A stretch of 64,000 nucleotides of DNA. Source: Natronorubrum daqingense. Its GTDB lineage: Archaea > Halobacteriota > Halobacteria > Halobacteriales > Natrialbaceae. Below, piece after piece: positions 56,801-64,000 of this stretch. The translations under genes were made by a program, and so were the position numbers. The notes below the pieces were generated by a model, which was given only the letters and a program-made list of their open reading frames with translations, was not told where the DNA came from and did not search any database. The stretch is taken from contig NZ_CP019327.1 of NCBI RefSeq assembly GCF_001971705.1, positions 310,001 through 374,000 on the forward strand, read 5' to 3'. Position 1 is the stretch's first letter; each line of letters begins with the position of its first letter.

Positions 56801-58150
56801 CAACGACAGAGTACAGCCCAAACGACAGCCGATTCACCGTCCGCAGGAACTGCTTCGGAGCAACCGTCGGCGGAGGCTGGTGAGTCGGCGTCGACCCCAA
56901 CGGTGTCGGATCAAAACGAATCGGCGACGATATTCCCGTCGGACGATCCCGACGAAGACGATCTCGGCGGCCTGTTCGACGATATGGGAGAGACGATCGA
57001 TCAACTCGAGTCGACCGATTCACCGCCCGAATCGAACTCGCTCGAGGCCGAACCGTCGGCGGACGATCTCGACACCGAGTCACTGTTTCCCGACGGGGAT
57101 TTCGAGTCGATTTTCGATCCCGACGGGAACGACTCAGCGATGAGCACCGACGCAGGCAGTTCAACGACTGACGTCGAGACGGCTATTTCGAACGCGCAAT
57201 CTGAAGACTCGGCGGGCGTCGAGTCACCATCGACGACGAGTGGACCGTCGGCAACTGAATCGGACGAATCGGTGAGCGTTGACTCCCCAACGACCGAGGC
57301 CGACGAGTCCGATTTAGGCGAGGCGGCGAATGCCGATCCACCAACGATCGAACTGGACGACTCGGAGACAGACGAAACGGAACGTGCGGACCCTCCAACG
57401 ATCGAATTAGGTGATTCGGGGACGGACGAGACCGAGAGTGTGGAACCACCGACGATCGAACTAGGCGACGCGTCGGATGATGACCAAGACGAGGCGACGG
57501 AAAACGACGAGGATGACCCGTCGTCTTCGCCTGAACCGACGGCTGGCGGTCCCACAGAGGCCGCGTCGTCAGGCGAGACCAGTGGCGACGAAGCGATACC
57601 CGCTGCACCGCCAGACTCGAGTGAAGAAGACGATGTTGGGGATGGAGAATCGACGACTGCTCTCGAAGATAGGGACGCTGACGATAACACGGCCAGCCAG
57701 TCAGAGGGGAACGTCGACGAAGCGGACACTGACGAGGGTTCACCGCTCGAGGAGACAGCCAACGCCGAAGCTGTCGATACTGGGGGGAACGAGTCGGCGG
57801 CGAAGACGGAGGATACGCACCGTCTCGCTGGCTCAGGTGACGAGTCGGCGGCAACTATCGCGACGGACGAAGACACCGCTGAATCCGAGTCGCTCTTCGA
57901 AGACGAAACTGACTCGATCTTCTCCGAGACCGACGAGACGGCAGACGACGACGGTTCACTCTTCGACTCGACCGATCAGGTGCAGACGGACGATTCGATT
58001 TTCTCTCACGATAAGACGGTCGACGATGACGAGACGGCCGACGACAATGAGTCGGCTGTTGATGACGACACGCCCGACCACGAGACGACTGACGACCGGA
58101 CGACTGACGGCGAATCAACGCCAGACGACAGCGAGGAGACGGACTCATGA
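53858..58150 (+). CDS. Type IV pilus/secretion ATPase PilB-like with long acidic tail
   Basis: 1430 residues. The ATPase core spans about residues 440-780: Walker A GGTASGKTT (Gly578-Thr586, Lys584), SIEDTREVELPQ, YIVMGEIRGEEGR (Walker B with Glu655), STGHTTYTTFHADS. It powers assembly of pili. The N-terminal 300 residues have two similar motifs, YTWEDFMIEYGY and WTWEHYKWEYYY, and an Asp/Ser/Glu short repeat (SDESDESDESD, about residue 366). The C-terminal 500 residues are disordered, acidic, and contain PPTIELDDS-type repeats three times. The start ATG at 53858 is favoured by promoter distance; ATG 53849 is in frame. Stop and next start overlap as ATGA. Confidence 0.88.
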   Translation: MAIDDADQSDSGDFSEREESDLESGADADANPSARVGEYTWEDFMIEYGYGTEVSTLYPDEPTGDEQLGLDTDESQTVPTGADWDRVDFDPTAYLGIHPDDLRSETMPVAGDNADVLQDIFLEYVDPETTPVTKDVWTWEHYKWEYYYDDDGSRPRDGDGEIVRHDKEEALGFDPETLEQRLFAGDEAAMELDELVEERTVNIQDEIDEDDFFSSVDGHTTVSNRYDLEKAVPMDKKTHFREVERYWVNKPYAYVVIFHSEKENEKKYYMVEPYLNEIELELQEFLSGKLRTAIKYSDDGIKEKATEDGRRVVIEDEARRLLKRYDLFEKTGGGTQQSILETFQSLGDLQNIQNLQNILDDESNESDESDESDESDGDGSAEVGTDESASEGELEPMSDPETTQLEGIEVRPEPAILADDPDTLNEYQVEKLLYQLKRNFIGYERIDGIKHDINVEDVSCDGYNSPVFVYHSEYEQIISNIYHGDDELDDFVVKLAQRSGKGISKRLPQVDATLPDGSRAQLTLGQEVSDHGTNYTIRQFKDVPFTPIDLINWNTFSLDEMAFLWLAIENHKSLIFAGGTASGKTTSLNAVSLFIPSSAKIVSIEDTREVELPQRNWIASVTRPSFSDDEQGDVDEFDLLEAALRQRPDYIVMGEIRGEEGRTLFQVMSTGHTTYTTFHADSVDEVLKRFTTDPINVSKTMFTALDLVSIQTQTRVQGRKVRRNKSLTEINHYEAEHDEINVQDVYQWQAETDEYLKMGDSNTLDEIQFDRGWSNEKLQEELFKREVILAYLIKNGLNTYAEVAATAQAFINDPDTILTLIANGQLEESLTDLREMESVLIDVDQEKEELVPRPDASSETYNLSMDILERAEESLFEEYRGKVPSGLASALGNIEDEEPIDVEQGDGDAFDFEESADGAVDENEWELDDGSSAFGVETADGEREPAWLSDDTGFEIGASGEVDTTADGSASSSREAPSDSNQRQSTAQTTADSPSAGTASEQPSAEAGESASTPTVSDQNESATIFPSDDPDEDDLGGLFDDMGETIDQLESTDSPPESNSLEAEPSADDLDTESLFPDGDFESIFDPDGNDSAMSTDAGSSTTDVETAISNAQSEDSAGVESPSTTSGPSATESDESVSVDSPTTEADESDLGEAANADPPTIELDDSETDETERADPPTIELGDSGTDETESVEPPTIELGDASDDDQDEATENDEDDPSSSPEPTAGGPTEAASSGETSGDEAIPAAPPDSSEEDDVGDGESTTALEDRDADDNTASQSEGNVDEADTDEGSPLEETANAEAVDTGGNESAAKTEDTHRLAGSGDESAATIATDEDTAESESLFEDETDSIFSETDETADDDGSLFDSTDQVQTDDSIFSHDKTVDDDETADDNESAVDDDTPDHETTDDRTTDGESTPDDSEETDS

Positions 58151-60213
58151 GCCTCCAAACCGGTGGCAACCGCGACTCGGGTAGTCTTTCGGGTGGAACC
58201 GATCTCCTCGGAGAGGCGTTCTATCCGCTCTACGAGCGCCTCTTCGACGAAGACAGCACGTTCGTCAAAGACGTCGAGACAAAACTCGCGCAGTCCCGGA
58301 TGACCGATACGGTCGAGTTGTACCTGTCTCGCTCGCTCGGGATCGGATTCATCAGCGGCCTCGCGTTGTGGATCCTCGGACTCGTTCTCGGCTACGGACT
58401 CTTCGCAACCGGTCTCATTCAAATCGACGAGTTACTCGGTATTCCGGTCGGGAGCGAAACGGTTCTCAACCTCATCGAAACGCTTCGGGTCCCCGCGCTC
58501 GTCTTCGTAACCGGTCTCGTTTTCGGGTCGATCGGGTTCGCACTCGGGTTCGGTTCGCTGGTCGCAATTCCGTACTCTCGAGCGTCCACTCGTAAGCGCG
58601 AGATCAACATGTTGCTGACCGACTCCGTCTCGTTCATGTACGCCCTGTCGGTCGGCGGACTCAACCAACTCGAGATCATCGAGGCGATGGCGGAAGCAGA
58701 CGACACCTACGGAGAGGTCGCAAAGGAGTTCCAGAGCATCGTCAAGGAGACCGAGTACTTCGACGTCGACTATCGAACGGCGATCCGGACACAGGCACTC
58801 GAGACGCCGAGTGACGAACTCTCGCAGTTTCTGACGGATATGCTCTCGATCGTCAACAGCGGCGGTGACATGGAGAGCTTCCTCGAGGACAAGAAAGAAA
58901 AGCACCTGCGGACCTCCAAACAAGAACAGGAGATCACCCTCGAGACGCTCGAGTTGTTCGGCGAGATGTACATGACGCTGTCGCTGTTTCCGCTGTTGTT
59001 GATCATCATCATGGTCACGATGCAGATGATCCCGGATGCAAACGTCGAGGACTCGATGATCTTCATGACCGTTTACGGGCTGATCCCGATGACTGGAATT
59101 GGGTTCCTGGTAATGGTTTCGACGGTCAAACAGGACGAACCTGGCGATGGATACCTCGAGATGGACGGCGGCAGTCAGCGAGTCGAGACTGCTCGCGATG
59201 ACGGACTGTTGGACCTCGGGCTCGTCGAGCAGTTCACCGGCGAACACAGCGTCTTCAGTCGCATCAAGAAACGCGAGGGGACCCACGAGACGAAGAAGAT
59301 CCTCCAGCGGCCACACATTTTCTTCCGAGATAACCCGCTCTACACGCTCGGGTTGACGGCCCCCCTCACGCTGGTGATCGTCACCGGCGCGATGATGACT
59401 GGTTCGGCACCGCTTTCCTGGCAGGGAATGCTCGACAACCCGATCTGGGGGACGTTCATCTACATCTACGCCCCGCTGTACGTCATGGGGATTCCACTCG
59501 CCATCTTCCGTGAGTGGAACTTCCGTCACCGAAACTCGGTCATGAGCCAACTCTCGGAAGACCTTCGAAAACTCTCGAGTTCGAACGACACCGGATTGAC
59601 CTTACTCGAGTCGCTCAAAGCGGTTTCCGATACGACGAGCGGGAAGTTAGCTCGCGAGTTCGAGATGATGCACACGAAAGTCAACTACGGAACGGGACTC
59701 AAACAGGCGCTCATCGAGTTCAACAACAAGTACCACATTCCGCGGTTGGCCCGGATTACGCGATTAATCACCGAGGCACAGGAAGCGTCGAATCAGATCT
59801 CCGACGTGCTTCGAACGGCAGCACAGGCGAGTGAGAATCAAGACGATATCGAACGCGAACGAAAGTCCCGGACACGGATGCAGGTCGTGATTATCGTCAT
59901 GACGTTCCTAACCGTCCTCGCCGTCATGGCGATTCTCCAGACGCAGTTCATCGAGACGATGGCCGGTCTCGAGGGCGGCGAAGCCGATGCTGATGCGGGT
60001 GGCGGCGGCGGTGGTGACATGGAGGGCATGGACATGACCGAAGCGATCGACATCCAGATGCTGTCGCTGGTGTTCTTCCACGCCGTCACGCTGCAGGCGA
60101 TCATGTCCGGATTCATCTGTGGATACATGCGAGACGCTGACCTGCTGAGCGGGATCAAGTACGCCGTCTCGCTGGCAACGGTCGCACTGATCGCGTGGAC
60201 GATGGTGGCCTGA
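58147..60213 (+). CDS. PilC/TadC-type membrane platform protein
   Basis: 688 residues with two copies of the type II secretion F domain. Hydrophobic helices lie at LGIGFISGLALWILGLVLG, ALVFVTGLVFGSIGFALGF and, in the second half, MTLSLFPLLLIIIMVTMQMI, GLTAPLTLVIVTGAMMT and MQVVIIVMTFLTVLAVMAIL. A Gly-rich loop (about residue 617) precedes the last helices. It anchors the ATPase and assembles pilins. Start codon overlaps the ATPase stop (ATGA), so the two are coupled. Each repeat's cytoplasmic domain carries charged helices (EAMAEADDTYGEVAKEFQ). Confidence 0.9.
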   Translation: MSLQTGGNRDSGSLSGGTDLLGEAFYPLYERLFDEDSTFVKDVETKLAQSRMTDTVELYLSRSLGIGFISGLALWILGLVLGYGLFATGLIQIDELLGIPVGSETVLNLIETLRVPALVFVTGLVFGSIGFALGFGSLVAIPYSRASTRKREINMLLTDSVSFMYALSVGGLNQLEIIEAMAEADDTYGEVAKEFQSIVKETEYFDVDYRTAIRTQALETPSDELSQFLTDMLSIVNSGGDMESFLEDKKEKHLRTSKQEQEITLETLELFGEMYMTLSLFPLLLIIIMVTMQMIPDANVEDSMIFMTVYGLIPMTGIGFLVMVSTVKQDEPGDGYLEMDGGSQRVETARDDGLLDLGLVEQFTGEHSVFSRIKKREGTHETKKILQRPHIFFRDNPLYTLGLTAPLTLVIVTGAMMTGSAPLSWQGMLDNPIWGTFIYIYAPLYVMGIPLAIFREWNFRHRNSVMSQLSEDLRKLSSSNDTGLTLLESLKAVSDTTSGKLAREFEMMHTKVNYGTGLKQALIEFNNKYHIPRLARITRLITEAQEASNQISDVLRTAAQASENQDDIERERKSRTRMQVVIIVMTFLTVLAVMAILQTQFIETMAGLEGGEADADAGGGGGGDMEGMDMTEAIDIQMLSLVFFHAVTLQAIMSGFICGYMRDADLLSGIKYAVSLATVALIAWTMVA

Positions 60214-60214
60214 G

Positions 60215-60721
60215 ATGAGACGAGATCGAACAGGAACTGAACGGAATGGCTCGAGAACCCGCCGACAGCGGACGGTTTCGATTTCGTTGCAAAATCGCGG
60301 CCAGACCACGCAGGATTTCGCGATCGGAATCGGCGTGTTCATTCTGGCCATCGCGTTCGTCTTCTCGTTCCTACCGACGATCCTGACGCCGTTCGACTCC
60401 TCGGCCAGCGGCGGTCAGACGGCACAGGCAGATCGAATTGCGGATCACATCGTGAACGACTCGGAGGACGGTAACGAACTCGATTGGGAGGAGGATGTCC
60501 CGGACGAAGAGGATTTCGCCGGAGAATTTGGCCTCCGTGAGAGCGACGACATCGTCTACGACCGAGTTAACGTGACTCTCGAAGAATTCGAAACGGACCA
60601 GGAAACCATCGCCGACTCCGGGAACGATTACGACGATCAGTCGGCAGCCAGTTCGTCTCGAACCGTGTCGGAAACCGATAAAGACTGTGACCCGTGTCGA
60701 CTCGTCGTGAGGGTGTGGTAA
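60215..60721 (+). CDS. Pilin-like protein 1
   Basis: 168 residues. The N-terminal leader is basic; Arg28-Gly29 before QTTQDFAIGIGVFILAIAFV fits a type III/IV prepilin cleavage site for PibD-type peptidase, with an acidic residue at position +5 (Asp). A 22-residue hydrophobic helix and an acidic C-terminal domain follow, ending with a pair of cysteines (CDPCRLVV). Starts one base after the PilC stop. Confidence 0.78.
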   Translation: MRRDRTGTERNGSRTRRQRTVSISLQNRGQTTQDFAIGIGVFILAIAFVFSFLPTILTPFDSSASGGQTAQADRIADHIVNDSEDGNELDWEEDVPDEEDFAGEFGLRESDDIVYDRVNVTLEEFETDQETIADSGNDYDDQSAASSSRTVSETDKDCDPCRLVVRVW

Positions 60722-60722
60722 C

Positions 60723-61346
60723 GTGAAACGAAAATCGAACGCAACGGAGCGCGGGCAGGCCTACACGCTCGAGGGGTTCATCAGCGCGATGGTCGTCCTC
60801 GTCGCGATTTTACTGGCTCTCCAGTCGGTCGTTATCACGCCGACGACCGGCGGTGCAGCAGACCGGACGGTTCAGTCACAGATGCAACAGGAAGCACAGG
60901 ACGCGTTGGTTGTCGCTGCGGAGGATACGGATGAAAACTCCCTCTCGCAGATGGTGCGATACTGGGACGAAGACGGTGGTTTCGAGGGAACTGACGACAG
61001 CTTCGTCGACCCGCACGGAAATAACGTGTACAGTCCGGGTAATTTCAGTGACGAGTCTGAACTCGGTGAGATTCTCTACGATAGATTCGACGAACGCGGG
61101 CAAAACTACAACGTTGAACTCCACTACAGTAACGAGTCTGATGAAACAGAAAATCGGTCGTTAGTCTATCAAGGTTCTCCGTCATCGAACGCTGTCTCGG
61201 CCAGTTATACTGTTTCGTTGTACAACAACCAGTCAGTGACTGCTAATAACGGTAATTTAGATGAAGAGGAAGATGCACCAATTGAAAACCAGGATAAGGA
61301 CGAATCACTTTACAACGTCGTCGAGGTGCGGGTGATCGTATGGTAA
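60723..61346 (+). CDS. Pilin-like protein 2 (GTG start)
   Basis: 207 residues. GTG at 60723 is one base after the preceding stop. Arg10-Gly11 is followed by QAYTLEGFISAMVVLVAILL, with Glu at +6, then a polar beta-rich ectodomain with Asn/Ser-rich sequence (NVELHYSNESDETEN). It overlaps the next gene by seven bases. Confidence 0.75.
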   Translation: MKRKSNATERGQAYTLEGFISAMVVLVAILLALQSVVITPTTGGAADRTVQSQMQQEAQDALVVAAEDTDENSLSQMVRYWDEDGGFEGTDDSFVDPHGNNVYSPGNFSDESELGEILYDRFDERGQNYNVELHYSNESDETENRSLVYQGSPSSNAVSASYTVSLYNNQSVTANNGNLDEEEDAPIENQDKDESLYNVVEVRVIVW

Positions 61347-61741
61347 CCGAATCGAATGATCGCGGACAGGTCATCCTCATCGGGGCCATTACGCTCGCGT
61401 TCATCATTCTGGGCATCGTCATCGTCTTCAACGGCGTCCTCTTCACAGAGACGATTTCTGCCGGTGACACGAGCCAGAGTGCAGCGACTGCGGATAAGGT
61501 TGAGCAAGAGGTTGTGAACGGTGTCGCCTGTTCGATTGTATATGATAGTGATCCTGATTCATTCGCCAGTTCATATCAAAACTCGACTGCTGAATCGAAT
61601 TCGGCAGTAGTGAATGTCGATGTGATAAATTCCGATGAGTCATCTGCAAACGTTACGATAACCTACGACTCTGCGGATCTAAGTTACAGCCAGACTCGAA
61701 ATATCACAGACACGGCTGATCAGTGTCCGGAGGAATCATGA
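61340..61741 (+). CDS. Pilin-like protein 3
   Basis: 133 residues. Arg8-Gly9 precedes QVILIGAITLAFIILGIVIV. The ectodomain has many Ser/Asp/Asn, a cysteine at residue 57 and another near the end. The start lies seven bases inside the previous frame, and the stop overlaps the next start (ATGA). Local GC is lower than the window mean. Confidence 0.72.
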   Translation: MVTESNDRGQVILIGAITLAFIILGIVIVFNGVLFTETISAGDTSQSAATADKVEQEVVNGVACSIVYDSDPDSFASSYQNSTAESNSAVVNVDVINSDESSANVTITYDSADLSYSQTRNITDTADQCPEES

Positions 61742-62232
61742 TCGGCCCCAATCACGAGCGTGATCGTGGGCTCACGGCCGCACTGACGCACGTGCTAACG
61801 ATCGGAATTACGACGATCCTCATCGCGATGTTGATGATGGGTGCGAGTGCGATGCTCGAGGCGGAAACCGAACGGTCGACGGAAACCTCACTCGAGACCG
61901 TCGGCGAACGACTTGCCGGCGAAATCGACAACGTCGATCAAATCGCGTCGGAAGATGATGATTCAGCGACGATCGTTGCCGATCATCCATCCAGCGTCTC
62001 GAATTCGCAGTACACGGTCGAGTTATACGACGACTGTGAATCCACAGACGCGCCGCTCATCGACGATGGAGCATGCCTCGAGTTAGCAGCCCACGAGGTG
62101 GACGTGACGGTTCACGTTCCGGTTGCCGCTGATGAAGATGCAATCGATGACAGCGACCGGGTTGCCGGTGGATCGATCGAGATCAGCACCGACAGTAATG
62201 GTGAGATTTCGATTACGGAGGCTGACCGATGA
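61738..62232 (+). CDS. Pilin-like protein 4
   Basis: 164 residues. A GGAGGA Shine-Dalgarno lies just before the ATG that overlaps the preceding stop. Arg10-Gly11 is followed by LTAALTHVLTIGITTILIAM and a hydrophilic domain with two cysteines (YDDCEST, DGACLEL). It also overlaps the next start by four bases (ATGA). Confidence 0.72.
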   Translation: MIGPNHERDRGLTAALTHVLTIGITTILIAMLMMGASAMLEAETERSTETSLETVGERLAGEIDNVDQIASEDDDSATIVADHPSSVSNSQYTVELYDDCESTDAPLIDDGACLELAAHEVDVTVHVPVAADEDAIDDSDRVAGGSIEISTDSNGEISITEADR

Positions 62233-63035
62233 TCGATTGTTCTCGAACGCACCGTTCGGACTCGAGTCCCACTGATACTGACCGAGGTGTGTCGGAAGTG
62301 CTCGGATTCATCCTCGTCTTCTCGATTATCTTCCTCTCCGTCGGCCTGTTGTACACGGTGGGGTTCCAGGCGATGAACGACTATCAGGAGACCGAACAGC
62401 TCAACAACGCCGAGCGAGCGATGGAGTCGCTGACCGATAACTTCAACGACGTGCTCCGATACGGCGGTGTCAGCGACCGCTACGGTGAACTCACGATGCG
62501 TGAGGGGACTATTGCCGTCGATGAGGGTGGGACGGCAGTAACTATTGATATCGTAGACGAGGATGAGGACAGTCCGTTTGACAACTACAGTGACAGCGAT
62601 GACACGACGATCGACCTGGGTGAGTTCTCCTACACCGCACACGGTGACACCATCGCCTATGAAGGGGGTGCACTCGTCCGAGCCGACGAAGATAGATCAG
62701 AGTGGAGTACAGACCTCAAGCAGCCACAGATGCGATGTAGTGACTCAGGTGCATCGATTACACTCGCATCAGTCACTGCAGACGACCAATCGATCAACCC
62801 AAGTGACAGCACAGGCGTGACGATAACCGAAATCAATCGTGATACGAAGGTCTACGACGAGGAAAACGTCAAGATATCCGTATCTGAGGACGATACCGCG
62901 TACAGTGGGGCATGGGAGAGTTTCCTCGACTCGAACGATTTCAGTGGTAACGAAGAAAATGGCGAACTCACTGGAACCTGCTCAGAGGTCGACCATGTCG
63001 TCATCACTCTCGTCGAAGTCGGCTTCGAGTACTAA
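62229..63035 (+). CDS. Pilin-like protein 5
   Basis: 268 residues. Arg19-Gly20 is followed by VSEVLGFILVFSIIFLSVGL, very close to the classic haloarchaeal pilin/flagellin-like start with Glu at +3. The mature domain is acidic, Ser/Thr-rich and beta-like with three cysteines. It may be the largest minor pilin or adhesin. It is the last gene of the operon; 28 bases after its stop ends the convergent neighbour. Confidence 0.75.
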   Translation: MIDCSRTHRSDSSPTDTDRGVSEVLGFILVFSIIFLSVGLLYTVGFQAMNDYQETEQLNNAERAMESLTDNFNDVLRYGGVSDRYGELTMREGTIAVDEGGTAVTIDIVDEDEDSPFDNYSDSDDTTIDLGEFSYTAHGDTIAYEGGALVRADEDRSEWSTDLKQPQMRCSDSGASITLASVTADDQSINPSDSTGVTITEINRDTKVYDEENVKISVSEDDTAYSGAWESFLDSNDFSGNEENGELTGTCSEVDHVVITLVEVGFEY

Positions 63036-63062
63036 ACGCGTCTCAAACTCTCTTTTGAGCGC

Positions 63063-64000
63063 TCACTCTCGAGTCCACTCGCCGCTCAACATCACCCGTA
63101 ATCCTGCTCGAGAAACTAACTCTTCGATCCGTGTCGCCTGCGTTTCTTCGTCGCCACTCGCCTCGAGGTAGAGGCCGTTCGAAAGCTGGTGTGGGGTTTC
63201 CATCGGCGTGCCGTCGGGGTGGACCGCGTTTGCGTTCAACACGGCCTTGTCGGCGTCGTCGTCTGGATGCCAGGGAACGGTGACGCCGGAGAGACCGCGT
63301 TCGAAGAGGTACTCCGTGGTTCCGACGAGGGCCGTTTCGGGACTCGAGTGACCGATCGCTCCGATCGAGCCCCGTTCGTTGAAGAAACGGACGACGTACG
63401 ACGACTCCTGGCTTTCATCCTGGTCCCGGTCGGTGGAGGGATGATCGTTTTCGCTACCGGCCGGATCGGATTCCGGCCTCGAGTCCGTGTCCACGTCTTC
63501 GGATGTCGACGCACTAGCTTCGTCTGTAGACGTACCGCCGATAACCGATCCCTCGGAGAACTCCATCGAGACGTCGCGCGAGATGTCCTCGTGTTCCGCC
63601 TCGGCGCTCGTGTCGTCTGAAAACGAGGTGATAAGCTGGTCGAGAAACCGTTCCGTTGCAGCTTCGAACTCTGCTGTGTGGTCCGCAGCGTTTCCCGTGA
63701 CCGCCGCGAGTTCGTCGGAAAACGTCTCGAGAAGTGTCGCTCGCTCGATGGCGAGTCGTTTCGAGACGTGTTCGCGCGTGTCTGTCTCGAGACGTTCCTC
63801 GAGTTGGACTCGCGTGTAGTGCTCGAGCGCTGACTCGTAGGCCGTCAGTTCCGAATAGTCACACACCAATCGGTCGATTTCGGTAGTGCCAGCGAGAAGG
63901 AGCAGATCCCGACCGTTAGTATAGATCGTTCGGTCGATGCCCGTCCACGCCATCGTCTCGACGAGCGACGCGGCGCGTGACTTCTCGAGTGTGTCGTCGA
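63063..64000 (-). CDS. Hypothetical protein, 5' end outside the window
   Basis: At least 312 codons; the frame stays open through the right edge, so the N-terminus is unseen (an internal ATG at 63953 is one candidate start). The visible part has TIYTNGRDLLLLAGTTEIDR, a helical segment (EHVSKRLAIERATLLETFSD), a 50-residue acidic Ser/Asp/Glu linker and a C-terminal domain (SYVVRFFNERGSIGAIGHSS to MLSGEWTRE). It is convergent with the pilus operon. No family was recognised; it may be a regulator or partner of the pilus. Confidence 0.7.
   Translation of the reverse strand, partial: DDTLEKSRAASLVETMAWTGIDRTIYTNGRDLLLLAGTTEIDRLVCDYSELTAYESALEHYTRVQLEERLETDTREHVSKRLAIERATLLETFSDELAAVTGNAADHTAEFEAATERFLDQLITSFSDDTSAEAEHEDISRDVSMEFSEGSVIGGTSTDEASASTSEDVDTDSRPESDPAGSENDHPSTDRDQDESQESSYVVRFFNERGSIGAIGHSSPETALVGTTEYLFERGLSGVTVPWHPDDDADKAVLNANAVHPDGTPMETPHQLSNGLYLEASGDEETQATRIEELVSRAGLRVMLSGEWTRE

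Noticed and set aside
55151-56821. 556-codon frame antisense to the PilB-like ATPase
   Set aside because: The ATPase Walker motifs lie on the plus strand; antisense is a composition artefact.

Overview
The window is chromosomal DNA from an extremely halophilic archaeon (class Halobacteria). The evidence is high GC, very acidic proteins, promoters made of a short TATA-like box about 25-30 bases before the start codon (mostly leaderless genes), Tat-type twin-arginine signals, PGF-CTERM surface proteins, deoxyhypusine synthase, two-gene PilB/PilC-type archaeal pilus machinery and Bat-type HTH regulators. A Natrialba/Haloterrigena-like genus is a guess from general resemblance only. No insertion sequence, CRISPR array, phage module or rRNA was seen.

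Layout. 1-5.3 kb: end of a CoxI-CoxIII fusion, a NIF3-like protein, an exported acidic protein, deoxyhypusine synthase, a small-multidrug-export-type membrane protein. 5.4-8.5 kb (minus): UbiB-type kinase, Hsp20, GIDE-like membrane protein. 8.6-13.9 kb: two MoeA genes (the second fused to a periplasmic-binding-protein-like domain) flanking a tiny membrane protein, a serine beta-lactamase-like hydrolase and an orphan. 14-16.6 kb: Bat-type regulator, GST/glutaredoxin-like protein, small zinc-finger-like protein, HAD phosphatase, membrane protein. 16.7-19.9 kb: divergent beta-oxidation pair (3-hydroxyacyl-CoA dehydrogenase/enoyl-CoA hydratase fusion and acyl-CoA dehydrogenase). 20.3-22.9 kb: PQQ-propeller surface protein and a DTD-repeat membrane protein. 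22.9-27.8 kb: metal resistance pair (Bat-type regulator and Zn/Cd-type P-ATPase), small His-rich membrane protein, YdjM-type protein, AlkA-type glycosylase.

28-36.7 kb is an envelope region: a pentapeptide-like/PRC-barrel protein, an RND/MMPL exporter with a coiled-coil insertion, and two divergently transcribed paralogous surface proteins, one membrane-anchored and one PGF-CTERM. 37.1-44.9 kb: catalase-peroxidase, a RimK ATP-grasp/RimB-like retropepsin fusion, a flippase, a GNAT with zinc ribbon, and an AstE/AspA-type deacylase. 45.1-48.6 kb: sdhCDBA operon with a three-codon upstream frame at the promoter. 48.7-52.9 kb: amidohydrolase, XapX protein, small HTH, HD hydrolase, peroxiredoxin, TatA.

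52.9-53.3 kb: tRNA-Arg(CCT) followed by a tandem array of about three 100-117 bp units, each starting with a copy of the tRNA 3' end and then a hairpin whose stem differs in sequence but remains complementary. 53.9-63.0 kb: a seven-gene type IV pilus operon (ATPase, membrane platform, five small proteins each carrying an Arg-Gly site before a hydrophobic helix). A convergent, 5'-truncated gene of unknown function closes the window.

The features most worth pursuing are the tRNA-tail array, the exporter/paralog surface module, the RimK-RimB/AstE neighbourhood, the five-pilin operon, and a probable CTG start in the UbiB gene preceded by a perfect Shine-Dalgarno.
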